DNA of 64,000 nucleotides from Saccharomycopsis malanga. Lineage: Eukaryota; Ascomycota; Saccharomycetes; Ascoideales; Saccharomycopsidaceae. The notes below the pieces were generated by a model. The model did no database searches. It was not told the origin of the DNA and saw only the letters and a program-made list of their open reading frames with translations. The stretch is from positions 1,798,001-1,862,000 of the forward strand of contig CP025322.1 of assembly GCA_004014935.1 (NCBI GenBank). The letters run 5' to 3'. A program made the translations under genes and the position numbers. Each line of letters starts with the position of its first letter. Position 1 is the stretch's first letter. This document shows, piece by piece, positions 49,416 through 58,704 of the stretch.

Positions 49416-49586
49416 ATTGTCTACTATCTACTGATCTATTCTCTTGCTGTCTTTTGTAGTATTGCTTCCTAGGCTTCTTTTCCTCAATATCTTTGCTGTT
49501 AGTTTGGATCATCGCGAAAAACTGAAATGCACGGTCACAATTATATATATATATAATGATGCTTACCATGAGTCGGGCTAATCAAA
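49416..49586. other. divergent promoter of SIS2-like and ARM genes
   Basis: 171 bp with an alternating TATATATATATA run (about 49542-49553). A short upstream frame, 49556-49594, overlaps the ARM start in another frame and would lower translation if the transcript begins before it. Confidence 0.4.
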
Positions 49587-51059
49587 ATGGCTGAGAATAC
49601 AGATTTACGGGTGAGAAGCTTAGAGATCAGTATTAAAGAGTTGGATATTACCAATCGACAAGAGATCAAAAATGATATTGGTGCATTACTACTGATGATC
49701 GATATAACCACCAAGGGGTTAATATTGGCTAAAATCATCAAATTAATCAAGCACAAACCTTCGTTGATAAACCTATTTTGTGAATGCCGTTTATTAGAAT
49801 ATATAAAACTGTTGTTGGTAGACTCTGACAGGTCGATAAAAAATGACACCTGCAGTTTGTTACGTTATATTGTACTGTCGGAAACTAATGGCAACTTCCG
49901 AGACACTTATCTCAATTATATTTATTCGTCTGGTATGGTCAACGATCTAGTCATGCTAGCGAACAATACTGACCCTTCTGTGGTTTGTACGTCTTTATTT
50001 GCTCTTTCAAATATCATCTCGTACTCATCCCTAGAGCTTAAGGAGACCCTTGTAACCAATATTGATCTTTTCCGGGTCTTAGAATTATTGCTTATAAAAA
50101 TATCTGAAAAACCTCTACTTGGTGAAACTGATGTTTCCAGTATGGTCCAGATATTATCCATCATTGCCCTTTTTACTAAAGATAATGAAAAGTTCAGACA
50201 GCTTGTTTTAGAAAATGGACTTCTTAACAGCTTTTTCTTTTTGTTGTCTCTAGAAAACCATGTTATTCTTGAACATTCCTTAGCAGTTCTTGTCAACATC
50301 TCGGCAGGTTCCATGCTGCTAAAACTCCAATTGACAAGTTTCGGTATTTTTGAAATTTTGGAACAAATGATTGATACATATTGTTCTAGCAAAAAACCCG
50401 TAGCATTTGGCATTGTCTCCAATTGTGCAAAAATATTGATTAATTTGACCAGTTTCGACTACCAAAATACTGAGTTTGACGACCAAGAAGCCAGCGAAAG
50501 TATCGCCAGTGTTGTCGCCAGAAGCGATCTTTTGCTTAGAGTGCAGTTGCTTCTTTCAATCCAAAGCCTGCGTATCAACATTTTGGGACTCAAGTTTTTG
50601 TCCAACTTTCTATCGTTTAGCGATAGTACGGATTTTACACAATTGCTCGTTGACTATGATTTCCTCAAACTTGCCAGAAACTGTTACATTGATTTGTTAC
50701 TGATACACCCCGAGACATCTCCTTCGCTGGAAAAATATTCCATGTGCTCTCAATTGTTCAATATCATTGGTATAATTATACAGGATCTGTCAAAGAGAAA
50801 AGAACTTGTAGTGAAAATTGGCTTTTTACTGATTTTGGTGAACGAGCTAAATACCTGGTTAGATGTTGACCCGAAACTTACTAGAATTATTTTATTGAAT
50901 CTTCTATTCTTAAGCTCTACTAATAGTCGGCAAGTGCAACGGGAATTTAATTTATATAAAACTGAACTTCGTACCCTTTTCAGAAAACCTTTTTCCCCAG
51001 AATATTCGGATGATGTCAAGGCTATAGTTGATAACATTTCTCTCAATATTGAACTTTAA
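49587..51059 (+). CDS. ARM/HEAT-type alpha-solenoid protein of unknown function
   Basis: 490 residues from the ATG at 49587 (MAENTDLRVRSLEIS). The whole chain is repeated helices with Leu/Ile at regular spacing: SRSLINLF-type turns, LLEYIKLLLVDSDRSIKNDT (about 70-89), VVCTSLFALSNIISYSSLEL (about 130-149), ILEHSLAVLVNISAGSMLLK (about 229-248), and LRINILGLKFLSNFLSFSDS. The pattern of N-I-S and N-L-T after Leu-rich helices is that of armadillo repeats. No catalytic or membrane part is visible. It may be a protein-interaction scaffold; no orthologue can be named. Divergent from the SIS2-like gene over 171 bp. Confidence 0.85.
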   Translation: MAENTDLRVRSLEISIKELDITNRQEIKNDIGALLLMIDITTKGLILAKIIKLIKHKPSLINLFCECRLLEYIKLLLVDSDRSIKNDTCSLLRYIVLSETNGNFRDTYLNYIYSSGMVNDLVMLANNTDPSVVCTSLFALSNIISYSSLELKETLVTNIDLFRVLELLLIKISEKPLLGETDVSSMVQILSIIALFTKDNEKFRQLVLENGLLNSFFFLLSLENHVILEHSLAVLVNISAGSMLLKLQLTSFGIFEILEQMIDTYCSSKKPVAFGIVSNCAKILINLTSFDYQNTEFDDQEASESIASVVARSDLLLRVQLLLSIQSLRINILGLKFLSNFLSFSDSTDFTQLLVDYDFLKLARNCYIDLLLIHPETSPSLEKYSMCSQLFNIIGIIIQDLSKRKELVVKIGFLLILVNELNTWLDVDPKLTRIILLNLLFLSSTNSRQVQREFNLYKTELRTLFRKPFSPEYSDDVKAIVDNISLNIEL

Positions 51060-51751
51060 TCTGTGAAGACCCGTGTGGGTTCGTTCAATGAACTTGAAAA
51101 TGGATATCTTTCAGCATTATTGAACAAGTATCATAGAAAGTGACATTTATTTTCAAACAGAAGAAAAAAATGAAAAAAAAAAATAGAATTAATGATCTAA
51201 TGATAATTCAAGTGCTTGTTACCAGTGTTAAAATAATCCCTCTTTTGCTATTCAACAAAGTTTTAATGGCAACTCCTTGATATTGATGTAGCCATATGGA
51301 GACATAAGATGATATGCCACAAATTAACCGTGAAAAAATAAGTCAAATCTATTTCTTGGCTCTGCCAATTTACTTGGTTGGTTTTTCAATGGCTAAATCA
51401 TCCAAGAAATCCATTTTTTAAATCCAATAGTCTTTTTCATTATATACGTCTGGATTATTATGACATGCCCAACTTCTTTACACGTAGTTGGTGCATGCTG
51501 ACAGTCTTACAATACACATTCCTGATCAATACTACTAAACAAATATCAAATACCTTCTCTTTAGTAGTATAAGGCGGTTTTCAAAGAGGCTCCTGCAAAA
51601 ACAGGCATAATGACGCACACTGCTGCATCAGCCACGCTGATTTCGCATCCCGTGTTTTGCTCTTTTGGAATATATAAAAAGTGGCGATTTTTCTTCCATA
51701 CAATATAGGGTGAATTTGGTGTTAGATGACTGGCAGTCTATAGAATACAAT
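51060..51751. other. spacer and UBP6 promoter
   Basis: AT-rich DNA with an A run at 51168-51182. A six-codon upstream frame (51726-51743, ATG ACT GGC to TAG) ends 8 nt before the UBP6 ATG and may affect translation. A TATATAAAAAG box is at about 51670-51680. No repeat copy is seen. Confidence 0.5.
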
Positions 51752-53233
51752 ATGAAAGAGTCGTTACTACCAGTTGTTATAAGACATGCGGGAAAGACCT
51801 ATGATGTCAAAGTTGATTTGGATGAGCCGGGAATTTTGTTCAAATCCCAGATTTTTTCATTAACCAATGTTCCACCAGAAAGACAAAAAGTGTTAGTCAA
51901 GGGCGGGCAATTGAAGGATGATACTGATTTGAAGACATTGGGGTTGAGATCAGGCCAAACAATTATGGTTCTTGGCACTCCAGACGGCAGTGGGGTTCCG
52001 CAGAAGCCTAAAGAGCAGGTAGTGTTTATGGAAGATTTGGAGAAGCAAGGCAAATTGGTAGAGTTCAGTGGTGATCCGTTGGGATTTCAAAATTTGGGAA
52101 ATACGTGCTATTTGAATTCGTCCTTACAAGCATTGAATAATGTTGGAGAACTTAGAACCGCGTTGGAACAGTATAATGGAGATGACAAATTAGCACGCGA
52201 ATTGAAAATGACATTCAATCGATTACAGAAAGGCAAAGTTCAAGGCAATGGGCGGTTTATCATTCCATTGTCGCTTTTGAATACATTGAGAGGCATATTT
52301 CCACAGTTTGCAGAGCAGGATCACCATGGCTTCAAACAACAAGATGCAGAAGAATGTTACAGTCAGATCTTGTCCAAGTTGCGTCTTTCTTTGCAGGATA
52401 ACTTTATCGACAATTATTTTGGCATAAAATTCAAAACGTACCAAAAATGCGAGGATAATGACCCCGAAGATACGGAGGTTATATCTCAAGACGACGCATT
52501 GAAGTTGTCTTGCCATATTAATATACATACTAATTTCTTGAAGACAGGCTTACTCGAGGGGTCTAAAGATGTGATTGAGAAACACAATGACCATCTCAAT
52601 AGAAATGCGAAATATTCAGTGACGAGAAAAATCACCAGATTGCCTAAATATTTGACTGTTCATTTTGTAAGATTCTATTGGAAACGTGAGATTGGTGCCA
52701 AGGCCAAAATCTTGAGAAAAGTCGCTTTTCCTTTCCAATTGGACGTCACTGACTTGTTAGACGAGTCTGTAAAGTCCAGAAACGTAAAAACTAGAGACGA
52801 GATTTTCAAGATTGAAAAAGAAAAAGAAGACGATTTCAAAGAAAAAAGAAGATCCAAGAAATTGAAACTTGATCAAAGTAAAATCTATTTATCTAATAAA
52901 GAAAAATACGAACTTGAAGAAAAAGAATTTCAAGAAAACGAAAAGAAATGGTTATCCGAATTCTCAAAAGTGTTTCCTGAAGATTTACAACAAGGCGAAT
53001 CTCCTTCTCCTTTGTACGATCTTGTCTCTGTAGTCACGCACAAGGGCTCCTCTGCTGATTCCGGTCATTATCAAGCTTTCACGAAAAACGAAAAGGATTT
53101 GACCGGCAACTCTTGGTGGTTCTACAATGACGATAAAGTGCTTCAAGTTAGTAAAGATAAGGTAGAAGCCTTGGCTGGTGGCGGAGAAAGCGATATTGCT
53201 TTGATCTTGATCTACAAGGCTGTTGGATTGTGA
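51752..53233 (+). CDS. UBP6: Ubp6/USP14 proteasome-associated ubiquitin protease
   Basis: A cysteine protease that sits on the 19S regulatory particle and removes ubiquitin from substrates before degradation. I chose the ATG at 51752 (MKESLLPVVIRHAGK, 493 residues); the frame is open back to 51665 only through a TTG. A ubiquitin-like domain (about 7-80) that docks on Rpn1 includes KVLVKGGQLKDDTDLKTLGL and TIMVLGTPDG. The USP core follows: GFQNLGNTCYLNSSLQAL with nucleophile Cys119, KQQDAEECY (about 196-204), a charged insertion (about 350-410), then GSSADSGHYQAF (about 433) with His, and WWFYNDDKV. Length matches the family, and the start agrees with it. Upstream short frame noted separately. 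Confidence 0.96.
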   Translation: MKESLLPVVIRHAGKTYDVKVDLDEPGILFKSQIFSLTNVPPERQKVLVKGGQLKDDTDLKTLGLRSGQTIMVLGTPDGSGVPQKPKEQVVFMEDLEKQGKLVEFSGDPLGFQNLGNTCYLNSSLQALNNVGELRTALEQYNGDDKLARELKMTFNRLQKGKVQGNGRFIIPLSLLNTLRGIFPQFAEQDHHGFKQQDAEECYSQILSKLRLSLQDNFIDNYFGIKFKTYQKCEDNDPEDTEVISQDDALKLSCHINIHTNFLKTGLLEGSKDVIEKHNDHLNRNAKYSVTRKITRLPKYLTVHFVRFYWKREIGAKAKILRKVAFPFQLDVTDLLDESVKSRNVKTRDEIFKIEKEKEDDFKEKRRSKKLKLDQSKIYLSNKEKYELEEKEFQENEKKWLSEFSKVFPEDLQQGESPSPLYDLVSVVTHKGSSADSGHYQAFTKNEKDLTGNSWWFYNDDKVLQVSKDKVEALAGGGESDIALILIYKAVGL

Positions 53234-53428
53234 AATATTCATATATTTATATCAAATACATATGGACCTTTTTTGGTTGGTTTTGGCGTGTAGTGTGTGT
53301 AAATATGGCCTTGTTAAAGGATCATTATTGTTTATTCTTGGTTTTTTGGCAACAGTAAATTGATAGTTTGAGCAACTATATATTACATGTAAAATTTTGT
53401 TTCTTTATATTTCACCGATATTGTCACT
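53234..53428. other. UBP6 3' flank
   Basis: AT-rich DNA, T- and G-biased, with no supported feature. Confidence 0.4.
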
Positions 53429-53612
53429 TGGCCGCTGGGCCAGATGGCTCAGTGGTTAGTGCTCTACAAGAAGAGAGAAAGACCCAATAGGAACACGGGT
53501 TCTATTCCCAAGACGAACACTTTTACTCGGTGCTTTTACTCAGTACTTTTACTCGGTACTTTTACGATGTTGAACAGGCAAGTGCAACTGTCTGAAACAC
53601 GACGTAGACTTT
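53429..53612 (+). mobile_element. SINE-like repeat, 3'-truncated copy with expanded minisatellite (E+)
   Basis: GGCCGCTGGGCCAGATGGCT and CAGTGGTTAGTGCTC open the head; B box ACGGGTTCTATTCC. Four 13-15 bp units of the CTTTTACTCGGTA type follow (53520-53568), where other copies have one or two. The body begins (AACAGGCAAGTGCAACTG, ACACGACGTAG) and stops at 53612, where an inverted copy starts. The 3' two-thirds are missing. Confidence 0.85.
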
Positions 53613-53733
53613 CATCATCGTAAAAGCAGCGAGTAAAAAGTGTTGGTAGTGGGAAAAAAAGCATTTGAGTCTGTTAGGCCTTTTTTTCTCGTTTTCGAGA
53701 GCAGTAACCACTGGCCAATGCCCAGTGGCTATT
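53613..53733 (-). mobile_element. SINE-like repeat, head only, inverted next to E+ (E-)
   Basis: On the minus strand GCCACTGGGCATTGGCCAGT opens a head, followed by GGTTACTGCTCTCG, AGGCCTAACAG and CTTTTTACTCGCTGC. It is the 5' half only. With E+ it makes an inverted repeat with the two truncated ends facing inward, about 300 bp in all. Confidence 0.8.
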
Positions 53734-54021
53734 TTTATATTTATGTAACACTGTTTGTCATTGTTGGATGATATTGTTCATTGATATTCTATTACAAACA
53801 AATGGAAATCATTCAATGATACTTATCTATTTTTTTGCTGTGATAAGTGAGTGAATGAGTGTCTCATATTTGGTGGCTACTTTCAGCTCATCCAGTGTTC
53901 AAATATGAAATTTTGAACCATTTGTCGTTGATATTTTGCTTTCCAAGCAAAAAAAGCTCTTATTACTTATTCAATAGGAGCTGCCAATGATAATACTATT
54001 ATTTCGAGTACGCCCGATACC
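53734..54021. other. spacer between repeat pieces
   Basis: AT-rich DNA without a supported feature. Confidence 0.35.
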
Positions 54022-54095
54022 TATTAACTACGTATATATGTGCTCTGTCAAACGATAATTGGCAAAGACCCAATGGAAACCCAGTATATTCTACA
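54022..54095 (-). repeat. SINE-like repeat, worn body fragment
   Basis: On the minus strand GGGTTTCCATTGGGTCTTTG and GCCAATTATCGTTTGAC then GCACATATATACG follow the family order (GGGTTTT..CACCAAGTCCCTTTAGAC..GCGTATATACG) with many changes. No head or tail is left. Confidence 0.45.
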
Positions 54096-54281
54096 ATATT
54101 TTAATGAATAAAATAAGTTAGCCGTTTTACTTATGCATCCGAGTAAACATGTTTGTTTCTGATGATTGCTTTAACCTGTATTTCCACTTTCACTGGGGGG
54201 TACGAGCTATATTGAAGAAAAATTTATATGTATGAATATTAAGGTCCAAAATATTATAAGCAAATTAACCATTTTTCTCTT

Positions 54282-54345
54282 AGCAAACTATATAAGACTG
54301 AGATCTGCTGGGCTCGAAATGTATGATATTATTATTATTATAAAA
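54282..54345 (+). repeat. SINE-like repeat, 3' end fragment (F)
   Basis: GACTGAGATCTGCTGGGCTC and GAAATGTATGATATTATTAT match the family 3' end with an ATT tail of about five units. The rest is absent. Confidence 0.75.
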
Positions 54346-54408
54346 TATATAAGACTGCCATATAAAAATGGCAGTTTGAATACGGTAGTTCAAATACGGT
54401 AGTTTCCA

Positions 54409-54420
54409 CCCCCCCCCCCC
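54409..54420 (+). repeat. poly-C run in the SAC3 promoter
   Basis: Twelve C in a row, extended to a C-rich stretch by ACCC, 76 bp before the SAC3 ATG. The preceding 25 bp hold AATACGGTAGTT twice. It may lie in the transcript leader; C runs of this length are rare in AT-rich yeast DNA. Confidence 0.85.
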
Positions 54421-54496
54421 ACCCGCGAAGATATATTTTTCAATCTCGAAAACCAACTTGAGCCCACCAAACACCACTTTGAAAACAACCATTGAG

Positions 54497-57400
54497 ATGT
54501 CTATTGAGATACCGCAGGTTCCTTTTTGCAATAATATACATGCTGGGTTCCGGCGCAATGAGCGTCCTGGCCGATATAAGGGATTGGAGCGGTTGATCAA
54601 GGATACCAAGTCGTATGTGTTTCGTCCATTGGAAGATGACTTTGAAAGGCATAATTTGACCACGATGCTCCGCATGGAGGAGCAGGGCATCCATGGAGAT
54701 ATCGAGGCGTTGTATTCAAATGTGAATGAACTTCGGCAGAGTGAAAGGAAGGAGATGATAAAACGTGGTTATTTGGATGACGAAAAGTCAAAAAGAACTT
54801 TGGACAATGCCATTTCGTTCAGAGGCACATGCATAGATATGTGTCCTGTCTTTGAGCGGATCAAACGAACTAGACAAAATAATGTCAACAGCAATGAAAA
54901 AGATCCTTCTACCAATGTGATATCGCGTCAACGTGCTATCAAATCTTTCGCTCGGCCTGCTGCTGGACAAGAACCACCATTGCCCTCAGATGTCCGGCCT
55001 CCCTCAGTGTTGGTCAAGACGTTGGATTTCATCACCAACAATCTCCTAGACAAAATGCCTGAGACCCAGTCGTTCATATGGGACAGAACCCGGTCTATAC
55101 GACAGGATTTCACCTTTCAAAACTACTTTGGGCCCGAGACTGTCGAGTGTAACGAACGTATTGTGCGCATCCATATCTTGTCCTTGCACATTATGGCAAA
55201 CTCCACTATCGAGTATTCCCAACAGCAGGAATTAGAACAGTTGGAAAAGTCTCTCAAAACACTCTCGGAGATGTATGACGAGTATCGGAAAAAAGGGTTT
55301 CCTGTCCCGCCTAACGAGGCAGAGTTTCGAGCCTATCATTTGCTATTAAAACTCAACGACCCTGATCTCGAGCGCCATTATGAAACCTTGCCTTCTCCTA
55401 TATTCAATCACAATCTTATCCAACTAGCTTTATATGTCAGAAGACTATATTCTTTAAAAGACGTTCCCAATACCGCCAATCTCTACACCACTCTATTCGA
55501 CACCATTTTAGGCCCACAGACCCTGTTTTTGTCCGCTTGTTTGTTGGAAATCCATTTTAATGCCATCCGCTACAAATCTCTCAAAGCTATCATCAATTCA
55601 AACCATTCAAAGTCAAAAAACTTGACTTTGATGCATTTGTTCGAGGTCTTGAGGTTCCCTGATTACAACGACCTCAAACTGTTCCTAGAATTTTACAATA
55701 TCAAATGGTTCTTAGACAATAATGGTAACGAATCAATAAATATGGCTACAGCTACTTCCGGCCTCAACAAACGCTCTACTGATGGCCCTCCTAAAGTAAT
55801 GAAAAGCGCTTACGATCCGAGACTCGACATCAAATCAAATGGCATGTCTCGCAGCGAAATAGTAAACTCCGGAGTGCCGAATAATATATCGATTTCCATT
55901 CCTACAGCTCCTATCAATGCAGAACAAGAACAAGAACGTTTAAAACTCGAAGAACAGCAGCGTAAACAGGATAGACTTAAACAGGAAATACTAAAAAAGC
56001 AAGAATTTTTAAGGAAAAAGAAAGAACAGGAGTTGGAAGCTCAAAAACAAAAAGAATTGTTATTGAAACAACAAGAAGAACAAAGACGAAAACAGGAAGA
56101 ACAAAGATTGAAAGAACAACAAGAACAATTGCGTAAACAAAAAGAGGAACAATTACGTAAAGAACAAGAAAGATTGCGTAAACAACAAGAGGAAAAATTA
56201 CGTTTAGAACAAGAAAGACTACGTAAACAACAAGAGGAACAATTACGTAGACAACAGGAACAGTTTCGTAAGCGGAAACTTAAGATGCAAAAGTTGGCAG
56301 GTGAGCTTTACACCAGTTTTTTGAATGAGATTGTTTACACAACGTTTTTAGAGGTCACTGCGGATGATTTTCGTGTTAGACGCCTTAAAACTGAATATGT
56401 TAAACGTATCAAAGCTGTAGCCAAAAGATGTCAAATCAAACAGGAGGAAGAACAAAGAAAAATTGATGAGTTCAATACGACTCAAAAAACCATTGGCTTA
56501 GCTCCTAATTTAGGCTATGTTTCAAAACGGCTCAATATCATAAATAATTTCAAGAAACACGATCCTGTTTCATTGGCTAAAATCTCTCAAGAAAATGATA
56601 TCATGTCACAATTGGAAGCTTCTCATCAATCGTTCACTCAAACATTGGTTTTACCTGATGGTGCTAGCAAATACTTGAAAGGAAACAGTTCTGCTGATAA
56701 AGATAACAATTCTTTGGTTGTAGTCAATCCACATGAAAATGGTTTTCTTGATAAGTCACCTCTCCCTATGACTGAGTTTACTCAATTATGTTCGAAAAGA
56801 ATTAGCCATACTCCCCAAATCTCGTTATTTTTGCTGACCGAAAGAAGTCTGCATTCTGAATGGCTTAGAGAAAAGTTTAACGTGCCGAATCAGACCAGTG
56901 ACAATTTGACTTTGAGGGTTACTGACGCTGAGCAGCAGGATACATGTTTTTTATTTTTTGAGTGTGGATTCCCAGAGAAACAATATGATCGTAATGGAAC
57001 AAAAAAAAAGCTCAGAAAAGATGGCGAAAGACTTTTATCTTTGCTTAAGAAAGTCAGTGCAAAGACCAAGTATAAATATCAGCTTGTGTTGGTATTCTGG
57101 CTCAATGCAAAGTGGAAACTTCCAGACGTGTACATATATAAAGCATTGAATATTGGCAAGGTGAAAAAAGAGTTTAAAGGCAACTTGATTGATCTAATAT
57201 TCAGACCGTTGGATCCTGCTGATGCGGGGAAAAACAATACCAAAAAACTTACCAAAGTTCTCTTCAAGATTGCCAAGCATCTACCTGATGAATCACGAAC
57301 AGAAGACACTTCTAAAGCATCTTCAAAATCACAAACCACTAACGAGCCAATATCACACAATGGGACAACAATTGAACTGGTAAACTATGACTCCTCAATA

Positions 57401-57997
57401 TTAGAACACCCTTACTTTAAACGGTATCAGCATTACAACACGTCTTTCAATGCTGATCGGAAGCGTACTTATGGTGACCTCAGCATATCACGGGTTAATG
57501 AATCGTTTTACAATGCGTCAATCAAGAAACCTCGCAATACATCGATAACAAACTATAATAGAGTAAACACGAGTTTATTGGATGCTCCTTTAGCTCATAG
57601 TTCTATGGTACAGGGAGCTAATGGTAATGTTTTAGACGCTAAACCAAACCGTTATTTGAATGGAAATAACACCGCTGCTACTATCACACACGATATCACA
57701 TCTAATGGTAACGTTACTGCTAATGATATGAGTTTTTCCTTGCTTAATTCTGTTTTCAACAAATCCAGAACATATAATGGGTTCAAAAATCCAGCCTCTA
57801 TCCGTCAACCAATAAGAACAACTCACTTACAATCTAATAATTCTACCGATTTTCGTCAGCCAATAAGAATCCCGACATTGCAAGCCAATGGGTCTGCTGC
57901 TATAAACGACCAAAATTTGAAGTCTGTTCCTAAAAACTTGCTAGACTTGAAAAACATAATCTCCAGTGTCAAGTCAAAATATAAAAAGTCTTCTTAG
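54497..57997 (+). CDS. SAC3: Sac3 mRNA export scaffold of TREX-2
   Basis: The central subunit of TREX-2, which couples transcription to mRNA export at nuclear pores with Thp1, Sus1, Cdc31 and Sem1. I chose the ATG at 54497 (MSIEIPQVPF, 1166 residues); the frame extends upstream only from a TTG. The SAC3/GANP region covers about 100-430: FRGTCIDMCPVFERI (about 109-123), SFIWDRTRSIRQDFTFQNYF (about 194-213), VECNERIVRIHILSLHIM (about 217-234), and FRAYHLLLKLNDPDLERHYE (about 277-296). Residues about 470-610 are a Gln/Lys/Glu/Arg-rich helix of repeated RKQQEE-type units, the likely Cdc31/Sus1-binding arm. The C-terminal third is Asn/Ser-rich with ENPHENGFLDKSPLP-type linkers. Confidence 0.94.
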   Translation: MSIEIPQVPFCNNIHAGFRRNERPGRYKGLERLIKDTKSYVFRPLEDDFERHNLTTMLRMEEQGIHGDIEALYSNVNELRQSERKEMIKRGYLDDEKSKRTLDNAISFRGTCIDMCPVFERIKRTRQNNVNSNEKDPSTNVISRQRAIKSFARPAAGQEPPLPSDVRPPSVLVKTLDFITNNLLDKMPETQSFIWDRTRSIRQDFTFQNYFGPETVECNERIVRIHILSLHIMANSTIEYSQQQELEQLEKSLKTLSEMYDEYRKKGFPVPPNEAEFRAYHLLLKLNDPDLERHYETLPSPIFNHNLIQLALYVRRLYSLKDVPNTANLYTTLFDTILGPQTLFLSACLLEIHFNAIRYKSLKAIINSNHSKSKNLTLMHLFEVLRFPDYNDLKLFLEFYNIKWFLDNNGNESINMATATSGLNKRSTDGPPKVMKSAYDPRLDIKSNGMSRSEIVNSGVPNNISISIPTAPINAEQEQERLKLEEQQRKQDRLKQEILKKQEFLRKKKEQELEAQKQKELLLKQQEEQRRKQEEQRLKEQQEQLRKQKEEQLRKEQERLRKQQEEKLRLEQERLRKQQEEQLRRQQEQFRKRKLKMQKLAGELYTSFLNEIVYTTFLEVTADDFRVRRLKTEYVKRIKAVAKRCQIKQEEEQRKIDEFNTTQKTIGLAPNLGYVSKRLNIINNFKKHDPVSLAKISQENDIMSQLEASHQSFTQTLVLPDGASKYLKGNSSADKDNNSLVVVNPHENGFLDKSPLPMTEFTQLCSKRISHTPQISLFLLTERSLHSEWLREKFNVPNQTSDNLTLRVTDAEQQDTCFLFFECGFPEKQYDRNGTKKKLRKDGERLLSLLKKVSAKTKYKYQLVLVFWLNAKWKLPDVYIYKALNIGKVKKEFKGNLIDLIFRPLDPADAGKNNTKKLTKVLFKIAKHLPDESRTEDTSKASSKSQTTNEPISHNGTTIELVNYDSSILEHPYFKRYQHYNTSFNADRKRTYGDLSISRVNESFYNASIKKPRNTSITNYNRVNTSLLDAPLAHSSMVQGANGNVLDAKPNRYLNGNNTAATITHDITSNGNVTANDMSFSLLNSVFNKSRTYNGFKNPASIRQPIRTTHLQSNNSTDFRQPIRIPTLQANGSAAINDQNLKSVPKNLLDLKNIISSVKSKYKKSS

Positions 57998-58704
57998 AAG
58001 TCAGACTTGATTTGTACTTTATAATTTTATTTTCTTCAATAAAGTTTTGTATTTTTTCGATATTATATTTTTTTTCAAGCTTACGGCATTGCATTATTTA
58101 AAAAGCTTTTTCGCATTTTTTACTGCCCTTTTAATGACAATAAATTAGTTAATATTTTATTTGTAACAAATACAGTAGTGTTTATGTGGAACAAGCCTGT
58201 TTGGGTCTTAACAATAAAAATAGGGTTAGATTTTTTTGAAAGCAAAAATCCCCACTTTAAAATCTTGCAAGTTTTTTTATCAAAAACTCTAGAATAATAT
58301 TTTAAATTTTTAGACCTAAATGCTTAGAAACCAAATGTTTTTCAACAAAAATATTCAGTTCTTATCAATCAAAAATAACACTAGCACTACTTTAAAAAGG
58401 TACCCTTCTGGTCATATATATATACTTTTACAGCCTTTGTAATTGTGTCATAAATCATTTAGTAATCTCGTATTGCATACTGACCACTACTTGCCAAACA
58501 ATAAACCTTTTCCAGTCATCCATAGATAAATCACTTTATAAATGGTCATTTTAACATGTGACCAAGTATATGTCACGTGCATCAAAATCGAATATTTGAA
58601 CTATGGCACGTGCCAAAGATTCAACTGTTAAAAACCGCTAAGCGATAACATATATATACATAGAAATCAAGTGATATCAAATCAGCAGATACCAACAATT
58701 AACA
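57998..58704. other. spacer and GPI11 promoter
   Basis: T-rich SAC3 3' end (TTTTTTTTCAAGC near 58068), then AT-rich DNA. Two CACGTG boxes lie at 58574-58579 and 58607-58612, about 95-130 bp before GPI11. A TATATATACAT box is at about 58649-58659. No gene is supported. Confidence 0.55.
58574..58612 (+). promoter_or_regulatory. paired CACGTG boxes upstream of GPI11
   Basis: CACGTG at 58574-58579 (GTCACGTGCA) and at 58607-58612 (GGCACGTGCC), 33 bp apart. These are core sites for Cbf1 or Pho4-type bHLH factors; a third, weaker CATGTG lies at about 58555. Confidence 0.6.
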
